This document shows positions 23,905 through 31,577 of a DNA stretch of 33,142 bases, piece by piece. The stretch covers positions 1 to 33,142 of the forward strand of contig JACRCP010000005.1 of assembly GCA_016218965.1 (NCBI GenBank), in the 5' to 3' direction. A program made the translations under genes and the position numbers. This DNA is from Deltaproteobacteria bacterium (GTDB lineage: Bacteria > Myxococcota > SpSt-1050 > JACRCP01). The number at the start of each line of letters is the position of its first letter. Positions within the stretch are counted from its first letter, which is position 1. The notes beneath the pieces were generated by a model. That model did no database searches. It worked only from the letters and a program-made list of their open reading frames with translations, and was not told the origin of the DNA.

Positions 23905-24092
23905 GTACAGCGCCCCGCAAGTAGGTGACCAGATCGCGAAGGACCGGGCGTCGAGGGCGAGGCGCGACGATTCATCCTTCGTAGTACTACGGAGAACGGG
24001 CGAAGCTGTAGCAACGCTACCGCGAGGAGGAGCAACGCTGCCATCGGCGTCCGGGACCAGCGAAATGGGCATTTATTTGCGGGAAGCTGTAC
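23905..24092 (+). mobile_element. MITE-like element copy 1 (188 bp, terminal inverted repeats)
   Basis: Ends are GTACAGCGCCCCGCAAGT (23905-23922) and ATTTGCGGGAAGCTGTAC (24075-24092), inverted repeats of 18 bp with three mismatches. The interior is about 90% identical to the reverse complement of 29834-29991, apart from a clean 30-bp extra block at 23971-24000 holding the palindrome CGTAGTACTACG. It has no coding capacity. Flanks are CTTG and TTAG, consistent with a 2-3 bp target duplication. It lies between the ends of higA and the ARPP-1-like gene. Confidence 0.85.
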
Positions 24093-24109
24093 TTAGTGTC
24101 GGTCGCTGA

Positions 24110-25036
24110 TTACGTCCCCCCGGCGAGGGCGTGGTAGAGTTTCCCCTCGTGGCAGACGGCCGAGAGGGCGTAGGCGGCGGAATGGCCGCTTACGGTCTCG
24201 CCGCAGCCGGGGGCGGGGGTGCGGGAGAGAGGCAGGCTTGCGAGACCGCGCAGCGCCCGCGTCACCGCTCCCACCGGGTCCGAGGATTCCTTCCCGTCGT
24301 CGTAGACCTCGGCCAGGACGCCGCGAGCGACCATCTTCCAGCCGCGGCGGTAGAGATCGGCGGACCCGAAAGCGTCAAAAAGGCACATCGTGTCGCCAAG
24401 GACGGCAGCAAGGCCGACTTGGCCGGGGCACGGCGAAAGGCCCGAAAGCAGCCCTTCGACCTCGCGGGAGCGGCTTCTGAATCCGTCGGCAAACGCCGAA
24501 GTGGCGGACGGGGTGCACGAGCGACGGAGGTAGCCGTCGACCTCACGCCAGACGGCGCCCTGATCGCCTTCGTAACCGCGACCACGCGAGAGCGAATCGG
24601 TCACGCTGCGGACGCTGGATATCCGTGTCCGGCTCGAAACCGTGGTGCCGAGCGAGGTGAACTCATCCGACGCCCGGCGCCAGCGCCCCCTTTCGACGCA
24701 ACTCACCGGGAGGTCCACCTCGATGCCTGGCGGGACGATGAAGCTCGAGTTGAATACACGGTCCTGCTTGGCGCCCGCGACCTGCTCGCCGTTCAGGACG
24801 AGGAGGTGGCGCCCGCCGCCGTGCGCGACGCGTACGCTCCCGACGCGTCCCTGCTCGCCCACCTCGGTCACCTTCGAGGTTCCTTGCCCGAGGGCCTCCT
24901 CGAGCAGGTCGGCGTCCGGTCCGTCCGCCGCGCCGATCACCGGGACGCACCACACGACCCCGGCTCTGACAGGCGCGCCCGGCCGAAGGGAGAGCAGGAA
25001 CTCGCAAACAACGTGATTTGATGCGCGGGTGTGCAT
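24110..25036 (-). CDS. ARPP-1 / DUF6569-domain protein
   Basis: 308 residues from ATG 25036-25034, with GGAGG five bases upstream. The centre carries the family's hallmark: LLEEALGQGTSKVTEVGEQG, then HLLVLNGEQVAGAKQDRVFN, a hydrophobic strand ending IVPPG, and VSCVERGRWRR. This is the 'll.GE.l.GaKQnR..n.s.lvpa....ipVSCvE.grW' pattern of ARPP-1. The C-terminal half (AAVLGDTMCLFDAFGSADLYRRGWKMVARGVLAEV) also fits. No signal peptide. The family has been linked computationally to ADP-ribose/rhodanese-phosphatase contexts; its biochemical role is not known to me. Second gene of an operon with the small protein 14 bp upstream, behind a sigma54-type promoter. Confidence 0.8.
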   Translation of the reverse strand: MHTRASNHVVCEFLLSLRPGAPVRAGVVWCVPVIGAADGPDADLLEEALGQGTSKVTEVGEQGRVGSVRVAHGGGRHLLVLNGEQVAGAKQDRVFNSSFIVPPGIEVDLPVSCVERGRWRRASDEFTSLGTTVSSRTRISSVRSVTDSLSRGRGYEGDQGAVWREVDGYLRRSCTPSATSAFADGFRSRSREVEGLLSGLSPCPGQVGLAAVLGDTMCLFDAFGSADLYRRGWKMVARGVLAEVYDDGKESSDPVGAVTRALRGLASLPLSRTPAPGCGETVSGHSAAYALSAVCHEGKLYHALAGGT

Positions 25037-25050
25037 GGCCGCCTCCATTC

Positions 25051-25239
25051 TCAGACCCGCTCCGTCCTGGCGAGTCCGGCCTTCTCGAGACCGTCGATGA
25101 TTTCCAGGATCTCGGCGTGTGTGATTCCGCTGTCGCGCAGGAGCGTGTCTACCGTTCCCATGTTCGGCTTTTTGACCAGAAGAACAAGGACCGTCTCGCC
25201 TTTCTCGCCGAACCTGTTCCGGACCTCCTGAGCGTCCAT
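25051..25239 (-). CDS. Small winged-helix-like protein upstream of the ARPP-1 gene
   Basis: 62 residues from ATG 25239-25237; GGAGG at 25252-25248, 8 bases upstream. Sequence: MDAQEVRNRFGEKGETVLVL, then TVDTLLRDSGITHAEILEI and DGLEKAGLARTERV. The 'VDTLLRDSGITHAEILEIIDGLEKAGL' part has the helix-turn-helix-and-wing layout of small ArsR/MarR-like or effector-associated winged-helix domains. It lies 14 bp from the ARPP-1-like gene and is probably cotranscribed. It may be a DNA-binding regulator or an adaptor for its neighbour; neither is shown. Confidence 0.6.
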   Translation of the reverse strand: MDAQEVRNRFGEKGETVLVLLVKKPNMGTVDTLLRDSGITHAEILEIIDGLEKAGLARTERV

Positions 25240-25265
25240 AGGCGTGTCCTCCCGAAAGGCGAGGG

Positions 25266-25281
25266 AGCAAGAACCGGGCCA
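25266..25281 (-). promoter_or_regulatory. Sigma54-type promoter for the winged-helix/ARPP-1 operon
   Basis: Read on the minus strand: TGGCCC-GGTTC-TTGCT. The essential GG at -24 and GC at -12 are intact with exact spacing; one mismatch to TGGCAC. It predicts a start near 25255, directly before the GGAGG of the gene at 25239. The 26-bp shared motif lies about 80-106 bp upstream of that start. Confidence 0.6.
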
Positions 25282-25335
25282 CGTCCGTTTTGACTCTCGA
25301 AACGGCCCGCACGGGGTCACAGAGGGCGTGCCGGA

Positions 25336-25361
25336 TGCACAACTTTTGTTCAGCGTGTGCA
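25336..25361 (-). promoter_or_regulatory. Candidate activator site 1 (TGCACA-N14-TGTGCA)
   Basis: TGCACA (25336-25341) and TGTGCA (25356-25361) are inverted hexamers separated by 14 bp containing TTGT-T-CAGC. The whole 26 bp matches the site at 27321-27346 at 20 positions and lies in the same orientation relative to a minus-strand sigma54-type promoter, at a typical enhancer distance. Confidence 0.65.
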
Positions 25362-25689
25362 ACCGTCCCAGGGCGGCATCCGGGGCGAGAGGCCTGGCAC
25401 CGGTCGTGCGCCATCGTTCAGGGTCGGGACGACGGGCAAGACTTCCCTGTGGAAACTCCCCCCATCGTGCCGCGGCGGCCGGATCACCGCGGCCGACGAA
25501 TCCACGGTCAAGATCGAATCCGGCCCGAAGGCTTGCAAAGGCGAGTGCGACGGGGAGAAGAACGAGATGGGGTTTGGCAAGCAATGGAATCGCCGTGAGG
25601 TTTGGCACGCTGCATAGTACGCTTCGTCAGGAAAGCCGAAAGTCGGTTCCTTTCGGGGATAGTTGAACTGCTTGGACGTTTGGCAGCGG

Positions 25690-27222
25690 TCATGCGCTCT
25701 CCCTGTCGTCCGCAGGGGGGTGGTCCGCACCTTCGGGCGCTTGTTTCCTGTTGAGCAACGCCCCGAGGTCGATGCCCTGGCCCTTGGCCACTTCGAGGAG
25801 CTGGGCGAAGGCGGTTACCAGGGGGGACATCGCTCCGGCGCCGTGGCCGTTGCCGCCGGAGATCTGCATTACGTGGATGCGGCCGAACTGGGCCGAGAAG
25901 GCTCTTGCGATCTCGGGGAGGGCCTCGGACACGAACTGCTCGGTGAGGCGCCCCTCGGCAACCGCGTTCTCTATTTCGCGGAGCGACCGACGGTAGCCGA
26001 CTTCTTCGGCGTGGGCCGCGGTGTCCACCTCAAGCCTCGTCATCGCCCGGCCGCGCTCGGCCTCGGCAACCTCGGTCTCGCGGCGCTCCGCCGCCTCGAC
26101 CTTGTACGTCGCGATCCCCTCATTGTTCTCGACGCGGTAACGGTCGAGGTCAAAGATCACCACCTCGGACTCCTTTTTGGCCCGTGCGACCTCCGCGTCC
26201 TTTGAAAGCTCCCGGCGCGCGACCTCCTCGTCGGCGGCCACTCGATCGAGCGAGGTGCGTTTCTGGACCTCGATCTCGGCCGCCTGCTGCCGCTCGGCGT
26301 CGGCGACCGCCTTGAGCTTGACATGGGCCTCGCAGTCGGCCTCGCGGATGCGCCGCTCCTTTTCGGCCTCGGCGACGCGCTCGCGGGCCTTCGCGTCCTC
26401 CATGGCCTTCCGCGTCGCGGCGTCGCGCTCGATGTCGGCCATCTCGGTCTCGAGCCTCACCTTCTGCTCGCGCGCCAGCCGCTCGGCCGCCACCTGCTCG
26501 GTGCGGAGCTTCTTGTCCATCTCCAACCGCGCGAGCTCGGCGTCCATCAGGGCGCGGGCCTTGTAGTTCTGCTGCATGGCCTCGAAAATGGCGTCGTCCA
26601 CGACGAACACGTCCTGGATGTGTATGGTGTCGAGCGCCAGCCCCCAGCCGGACTCGCCGGCCGTGATGACCCTGCTCACCTCGTTCTTGAGCGACTCGGC
26701 GATCTCCTCGCGGCGCCTCCTGATGCATTCGTCCACGGTCATGTTCGCCACCAGCCACTTGGCGGTCGAACGGCAGATGTCGGTGATGGTGGCGGCGAGC
26801 TTCGCCTCGGCCCGCTCCCGAAATGAGAAGTTGACGAGCGTGTAGGTCTTTAGCGGATCGGCTACGTGGTACACGGCCATCCCGCGGATCCGGACGTCCA
26901 CGTTATCGGAGGTGATTTGGTTCGCCTCGAAGGTCACCTCTTTGAACGACGTGGGAAGGATGGCAACTGTGTCCCACGGGAGCTTGAAGCAGGTAGCCCC
27001 CTGTCCGCTGGAGCGCTCGCGGAGCCTTCCGCGCCGGTAGTGGACGAGGTATTCGCTGGGCTTGGCGGCGATGAAGCCCCACGCCTTGAGCTTGTACGGG
27101 TCCTCGGCTGGACGATCCGATCGCCAGTCCGGCCGGACGGTGTCCCGGTGAATTTCGACGGCGTCGGCGTCTTGGTGGACCAGGGCGAGGTTTTCATCGC
27201 GGGTTTCGGCGCAGGTTTTCAC
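25690..27222 (-). CDS. SPFH/flotillin-like scaffold protein with long coiled coil
   Basis: 510 residues from GTG 27222-27220, set by GGGAGG with a 6-base spacer. No membrane helix at the N-terminus. The SPFH (band 7) domain spans about residues 75-240 (VAILPTSFKEVTFEANQITSDNVDVRIRGMAVYHV... TVDECIRRRREEIAESLKNEV... LDTIHIQDVFV). It is followed by about 170 residues of Ala/Glu/Arg-rich coiled coil (EMDKKLRTEQVAAERLAREQ onward), then a short C-terminal region with a Gly-rich segment (ISGGNGHGAG). Flotillin-like proteins oligomerise at membranes, often in stress responses. Divergent from the sigma54 activator and preceded by its own -24/-12 element. Confidence 0.87.
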   Translation of the reverse strand: MKTCAETRDENLALVHQDADAVEIHRDTVRPDWRSDRPAEDPYKLKAWGFIAAKPSEYLVHYRRGRLRERSSGQGATCFKLPWDTVAILPTSFKEVTFEANQITSDNVDVRIRGMAVYHVADPLKTYTLVNFSFRERAEAKLAATITDICRSTAKWLVANMTVDECIRRRREEIAESLKNEVSRVITAGESGWGLALDTIHIQDVFVVDDAIFEAMQQNYKARALMDAELARLEMDKKLRTEQVAAERLAREQKVRLETEMADIERDAATRKAMEDAKARERVAEAEKERRIREADCEAHVKLKAVADAERQQAAEIEVQKRTSLDRVAADEEVARRELSKDAEVARAKKESEVVIFDLDRYRVENNEGIATYKVEAAERRETEVAEAERGRAMTRLEVDTAAHAEEVGYRRSLREIENAVAEGRLTEQFVSEALPEIARAFSAQFGRIHVMQISGGNGHGAGAMSPLVTAFAQLLEVAKGQGIDLGALLNRKQAPEGADHPPADDRESA

Positions 27223-27263
27223 TTTGTACCTCCCGTCGGTTCGGGCCTCCGCCGTGCAGCGGA

Positions 27264-27279
27264 AGCAGGAATCGTGCCG
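27264..27279 (-). promoter_or_regulatory. Sigma54-type promoter for the SPFH gene
   Basis: Minus strand: CGGCAC-GATTC-CTGCT. The GG and GC dinucleotides and the spacing are intact; there are two mismatches to TGGCAC-N5-TTGCW. It predicts a start near 27253 and an approximately 30-base leader to GTG 27222. Candidate activator site 2 lies 68-93 bp upstream. Confidence 0.55.
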
Positions 27280-27320
27280 CGACCGCGCCGGGGACGCCGC
27301 GCAACGCAGCCGGGAAAGCC

Positions 27321-27346
27321 TGCACACAGATTGTGCAGCATGTGCA
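27321..27346 (-). promoter_or_regulatory. Candidate activator site 2 (TGCACA-N14-TGTGCA) in the divergent region
   Basis: TGCACA at 27321-27326 and TGTGCA at 27341-27346, with TTGT-G-CAGC in between and an additional TGTGCA at 27332-27337. It shares 20 of 26 positions with the site at 25336-25361. It ends 35 bp before the activator start codon at 27382, so it could also control that gene. Confidence 0.65.
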
Positions 27347-27381
27347 TCATGTTGCCGGCACAAAAACAAAGTGTTACTGTC

Positions 27382-29853
27382 ATGGACATGGAAGAAAAGG
27401 ACGTTTTGAAGAAAGCCGAGCAGGCGCTTGCGGCCCTCGACTACGGGCTGGTCGAAGAGCTCACCAAAAAGATCGGCCGGCCGCCCGTCACGCCGCGGAA
27501 TGCCCCGCTCGTCCGCATCCGGTCCCTTGCATTGTCGCGAAACGGCGGGACGGCCGATGCGCAGGAGCTTTACTACTCGGCCATCCGCAAGGGTGCCGAC
27601 CCGGGCCCGCTGGGACCGCAGATCCGGGTGGATCTGGCCGATCTCCTGGTCGATCAGAGCCTCCACCGTCAGGCGCTCGCGGTGCTCGACGGGATTGACC
27701 CCGGGATCGCCCCGGCGGACGTCCGCCGCCGCGCGGACGTCCTGCAAGCGCACGCGCTCTCCAGCCTGGGCGACCACGTCTCGGCCATCAAGGCGCTCAC
27801 CGGGGTCGCGGCCGAGGCCAGGGACGCGGGAGACAAAACGGCGCTCGCGGACGCGCAAAACCGCATGTCGCTTGTCGAGTACCGGCGCGGCCACGTCACC
27901 GAGGCCGAGGCGTGGGCGCTGCAGGCGCTGGATGCGCTTTGCGGCCTCCCGCCGGGACCGGTCCTGGGGCGCACTCACCGCTATCTTGCCATCCTCGCCA
28001 ATGTCCAGTGCCGGTTCGACGAGGCGCTCGAACACCACGAGAAGGAGATCAGCATCTTCAAGCGCCTGCGCCACCTGCGGGGGCAGTGCCGCGGGCTCCT
28101 GGGGCTTGCGATGACGTCGCTCGGCATGGGCGAGATGGAACTTGCCGAGCACCACCTGAAAAAGGCGCAGAGGCTCGCCGAGACCGACCAGGACGAAAGC
28201 TCCCTTTCGGTGACCTACAGCCGGCTGGGGATACTGATGCTTTCGCGCGGGCAGGCCGCGGAGGCGTTGAAACTCTTCGAAAAGGACCTCGCCATTGCGC
28301 GGCATGCCGAGACCCCGCACAACTCCGCCTATCCCCTGCGCAACATCGGCCGCGCGCTGTACGCCCTGGGGAAAAACGAAGAGGCCCGCACCCCGCTGGA
28401 TGAGAGCATCGGGATATTCAGAGACATGGGCGACACCGTGAACCTCGCCCTGTCGCTTGTCGAGCGGGCCTCGTGCGAGTGCGACTGCCGGAACCGCCCG
28501 CTTGCGTCCGCCCTCTTGCGCCTTGCCGAGGCGCGTTCGCTCATCGAAGGCGTTGGCCGGCAGCAGCTCATTGCGCAGGTCGAGACGGCCGAGGCGAACA
28601 TCAGGGCGAGGTTGGGCGAGATGGAGCGCGCCGAGGAGTGTTTCGCGCGGGGAGTCGATGTCTGGCTCCGGCACGAGGCGCTCGCGCGGAGCGTCGAGGC
28701 GTACCTGTCGTTCGGTGACGCGCTTGTCGCCGGGGGCGATCGCGAGCGGGCCCTCCGCTACCTCAAGCGCGGTCTCGACGTGGCGCGGCAGACCGGCCAG
28801 CTCGACAACGCCCGCATCTTTCTCGAGAAGATCGACGCGATCTCGGACGGTCCGGTGGTGGCGCGCGTCCGCCGCGACAGCGTAAGCGAACCGCCCCGGC
28901 CCGTGTCAGGCATCCACACGGCGCCCGTGACCGGCCGCAACCTCGCCGCGCGCAGCCAGGCGATGAAGCGCGTCCTGGACCTTGCCGAGAAGGTGGCGCC
29001 TGCGGACCTGCCGGTGCTCATCACCGGCGAAACCGGGACCGGGAAGGAGTTGATCGCCCGTTTCATCCATTGGCACAGCCCCAGGCGCATCTCGCCAATG
29101 GTGGTCGTGAACTGCGGGGCGATCCCCAAAGACCTTGTCGAATCGACGCTCTTCGGGCACGTGTCGGGGGCGTTTACCGGGGCGGTCGCGGACAAGGCGG
29201 GGAGCTTCGACCTTGCCGACGGCGGGACGCTGTTCCTGGACGAGATCGGCGACCTCCCCCTCGACTCGCAGGTAAAGCTCCTCCGCGCCCTCCAGTCGGG
29301 GGAGATCACGCGGGTCGGGGACCCGAGGACGATCCGCCTAAACGTCCGCATCATCGCCGCCACCAACCGCAGACTGGAAGCGGAGGTCCATGGCGCCAGG
29401 TTCAGGGAAGACCTCTACTTCAGACTGAATGTGTTCCCCATTCATATTCCGCCGCTCCGCGATCGCCCCGAGGACATCCCCGCGCTCGTCGAACACATGA
29501 TCTCGAACGAAAAGGACCTCCGGGATCGCGGCGTGCGGCAGGTGTCGCGCGAGGCAATGAAGTTGCTCAAGCGGCACCGCTGGCCCGGGAACGCCCGGGA
29601 GCTCTTCAACGCCCTCCAGCGCGCCGCGGTGCTGTGCAGGGGGGGCGTCATCCTGGCCGAGGACCTGCCGGAGTCGGTCACAACGGCTTTCGGCGGCGGC
29701 AACGAGTGCTTCCAGACGCTCGCCGAGCTGACGGACGCCCACATCAAGAGCGCTCTCGAGCTCGCGCGCGGGAACCAGACCAGGGCGGCGCGGCTCCTCG
29801 GGGTCCACCGGAACACCCTGCTCAAGTGGCTAAGTACAGCTTCCCGCAAGTAA
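27382..29853 (+). CDS. Sigma54-dependent transcriptional activator with N-terminal TPR sensor
   Basis: About 823 residues; ATG 27382 chosen as the first Met after the divergent promoter region, though the ribosome site is weak and ATG 27388 is possible. Residues about 1-500 are TPR-like helical repeats (ALAVLDGIDPG, ALEHHEKEISIFKRLRHL, AEHHLKKAQRLAE, ALKLFEKDLAIARHAE and others), replacing a receiver or GAF domain. The AAA+ domain has Walker A GETGTGKE (about 550), the sigma54-contact loop GAFTGA (about 596), Walker B TLFLDEIGDLP, and REDLYFRLNVFPI. The C-terminal Fis-type helix-turn-helix is NQTRAARLLGVHRNTLLKWL. The last codons and the TAA come from MITE copy 2. Likely activator of the two nearby sigma54-type promoters. 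Confidence 0.93.
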   Translation: MDMEEKDVLKKAEQALAALDYGLVEELTKKIGRPPVTPRNAPLVRIRSLALSRNGGTADAQELYYSAIRKGADPGPLGPQIRVDLADLLVDQSLHRQALAVLDGIDPGIAPADVRRRADVLQAHALSSLGDHVSAIKALTGVAAEARDAGDKTALADAQNRMSLVEYRRGHVTEAEAWALQALDALCGLPPGPVLGRTHRYLAILANVQCRFDEALEHHEKEISIFKRLRHLRGQCRGLLGLAMTSLGMGEMELAEHHLKKAQRLAETDQDESSLSVTYSRLGILMLSRGQAAEALKLFEKDLAIARHAETPHNSAYPLRNIGRALYALGKNEEARTPLDESIGIFRDMGDTVNLALSLVERASCECDCRNRPLASALLRLAEARSLIEGVGRQQLIAQVETAEANIRARLGEMERAEECFARGVDVWLRHEALARSVEAYLSFGDALVAGGDRERALRYLKRGLDVARQTGQLDNARIFLEKIDAISDGPVVARVRRDSVSEPPRPVSGIHTAPVTGRNLAARSQAMKRVLDLAEKVAPADLPVLITGETGTGKELIARFIHWHSPRRISPMVVVNCGAIPKDLVESTLFGHVSGAFTGAVADKAGSFDLADGGTLFLDEIGDLPLDSQVKLLRALQSGEITRVGDPRTIRLNVRIIAATNRRLEAEVHGARFREDLYFRLNVFPIHIPPLRDRPEDIPALVEHMISNEKDLRDRGVRQVSREAMKLLKRHRWPGNARELFNALQRAAVLCRGGVILAEDLPESVTTAFGGGNECFQTLAELTDAHIKSALELARGNQTRAARLLGVHRNTLLKWLSTASRK

Positions 29854-29991
29854 GTGCCCATTTCGCTGGTCCCGGACGCCGATGGCGTCGTTGCTCCTCC
29901 TTGCGGTAACGCTGTTACAGCTTCGTCGTCGCGCCTCGCCCTCGACGCCCGGTCCTTCGCGATCTGGTCACTCACTTGCGGGGCGCTGTAC
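29834..29991 (-). mobile_element. MITE-like element copy 2 (158 bp), inverted relative to copy 1
   Basis: Ends GTACAGCTTCCCGCAAGT (29834-29851) and ACTTGCGGGGCGCTGTAC (29974-29991), 18-bp inverted repeats with two mismatches. Its reverse complement matches 23905-24092 except for the missing 30-bp block. Flanked by TAA on both sides, a possible 3-bp target duplication. Its left end supplies the final residues (STASRK) and stop codon of the sigma54 activator. Confidence 0.87.
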
Positions 29992-30011
29992 TAACAAAAA
30001 GTGAGTCCCGG

Positions 30012-31577
30012 TCACTTCATCTTCTCGTACAGTTCGTCGAACCGCCGCTCCAGCCTGCGAAACGCCTCGACCACCTTCGGGTCGAAACCGCCGGCGGCGC
30101 ACTTGTGGTCGCCTTCGAGGATGGCCCGGACCGCGCATTCGTGGCCCATGGCGGGTTTGTACGGACGCTTGTTTCGGACCGCGTCGTACGTGTCGGCAAC
30201 CGCAACGATTCGGCCCGGGAGCGGTATTTCCCCGCCCTTGCGCCCTTCGGGGTAGCCCGACCCGTCGCAGCGCTCGTGGTGCGAAAGCGCAACGGACCGG
30301 CCGATCGCCAGCCTGGGCGAGTCGCCGATGATCCTCCCGCCGAAGACCGTGTGCTGCTTCATCTCGATCCATTCCCCGGCCGTAAGGCTCCCGGGTTTCC
30401 GCAGGATGGCGGGGTCGACGTGGATCTTGCCGACGTCGTGGAGCTGGGCCTGGAGCGAGATGTCCTCGACGAACTGCGTGGAGAGGCCCAAATCGACCGC
30501 GAGGATCCCCGCATACGAGTTGACGCGGACAATGTGGTTGCCGGTGTTGGTGTCGAGCGCCTCGGCGGCCCGCGCGAGCGCCCCGACGGTGTACGCGAAG
30601 GCGCTCTCGGTCTCGACGGCAGCCGAGCAGAGCCGACCCGAGAGCGAAAGGTACAGCGACAGCCCCCGCAGGATCTCGGCGTCAAACTGCGTGACAGCGG
30701 CGGGATAGTTGAACGCCGCGAGGTACTTCGACCCTTCGGCAAACACCGCCGCGTCCCGGATCGGGCCGATCCCGGCGGCCAGCGCGGGGCCCACCGCGGC
30801 GGCAACCGCGGCCGCGCCGGCAGGATCGACCGGACCGTACCGCAGCCCAATCGAAACCTCGCCGGGGAGGGCGCGGATGACGTCGGGAAGGTCGACAGGA
30901 CCGGACGAAACCGCAATCGACTGCCTGTCGGCGGCGTAGACCGTGCACCGCACCCTGCCCGACGGCGCGTCGCTCTGCCAGCCCACCGCCAGCGCACGGG
31001 CCATCGGCACGGCGTGCTGTCCCCCCGCGAGAACGTGGCCGACGATGAGGCGTTCGAGCGCGTCGTACCCGAGCATCGAGCGGTCGATCCCCATCGCGAC
31101 GTTCTCGACGAACGTGTTGACCCGCCTGACCTTGTCGAGTGACTCGCCCAGCGATGCGCGCAGGCCCTGGAGACGTATGATCGTGCGGACGCGCGCCTGA
31201 AGCTCGCGAGCCTGGAACGGCTTGGTGAGGTACTCGTCGGCTCCGATCTCTATCCCCCGCACGCGGTTTTCCGCGTCGTCGAGCCCGGTAAGAAATACCA
31301 CCGGTGTTGCTACGGTGGCCGGGTCCGAACGCAGCCTGGCGCACACCTCGAACCCGTCAATACCGGGCATGTTCACGTCGAGGATGACGAGGTCAGGGTG
31401 GCGGGCGGCAGCGAGATCGAGCGCCTCCTCGCCGGAGCCGGCGGTGCGGATCTCGTAGCCCTCGTCCCTGAGCGCCCGCTCTACGAGCCGCAGCACCGCG
31501 GCATCGTCGTCCACCGTCAACACGGACCATCTGCGGGGAAGTGGCGGGGAACCCCGTTTTCGGTCGTCGGGCGTCAA
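30012..31577 (-). CDS. Response regulator with HD-GYP domain (putative cyclic-di-GMP phosphodiesterase)
   Basis: 521 residues. TTG start at 31577-31575 overlapping the kinase stop (TTGA), with GGAGGAAG about 12 bases upstream. Receiver domain at residues about 18-135: VLTVDDDAAV, phospho-acceptor Asp in VILDVNMPGIDG, VFLTG and YLTKPF. The middle (about 150-330) is unassigned. The HD-GYP domain follows: LDTNTGNHIVRV, LHDVGKIHVD (His380-Asp381), VFGGRII, HHERCDGSGYPEG and GRIVAVADTYDAV. All HD-GYP metal and GYP residues are visible, so c-di-GMP hydrolysis is expected. Second gene of a two-component operon. Confidence 0.92.
   Translation of the reverse strand: MTPDDRKRGSPPLPRRWSVLTVDDDAAVLRLVERALRDEGYEIRTAGSGEEALDLAAARHPDLVILDVNMPGIDGFEVCARLRSDPATVATPVVFLTGLDDAENRVRGIEIGADEYLTKPFQARELQARVRTIIRLQGLRASLGESLDKVRRVNTFVENVAMGIDRSMLGYDALERLIVGHVLAGGQHAVPMARALAVGWQSDAPSGRVRCTVYAADRQSIAVSSGPVDLPDVIRALPGEVSIGLRYGPVDPAGAAAVAAAVGPALAAGIGPIRDAAVFAEGSKYLAAFNYPAAVTQFDAEILRGLSLYLSLSGRLCSAAVETESAFAYTVGALARAAEALDTNTGNHIVRVNSYAGILAVDLGLSTQFVEDISLQAQLHDVGKIHVDPAILRKPGSLTAGEWIEMKQHTVFGGRIIGDSPRLAIGRSVALSHHERCDGSGYPEGRKGGEIPLPGRIVAVADTYDAVRNKRPYKPAMGHECAVRAILEGDHKCAAGGFDPKVVEAFRRLERRFDELYEKMK

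Larger units (their letters stand above)
25240..25689. other. 450-bp intergenic region without a supported gene
   Basis: It holds the sigma54-type promoter (25266-25281) and the shared 26-bp motif (25336-25361). The remaining part, 25362-25689, shows no reading frame with credible codon use, ribosome site or family resemblance on either strand. Confidence 0.6.

Noticed and set aside
25395..25410. Plus-strand TGGCAC-N5-GTGCG resembling a sigma54 promoter.
   Set aside because: No plus-strand gene follows for kilobases, and the -12 element is poor; probably chance.
26866..27381. Upstream in-frame extension of the sigma54 activator.
   Set aside because: It would run through the divergent promoter and the SPFH coding region, and the translated sequence has no TPR character.
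27223..28674. Upstream in-frame extension of the SPFH gene over the activator gene.
   Set aside because: It is anti-sense to the TPR repeats; the GTG at 27222 has a perfect ribosome site and begins the conserved protein.
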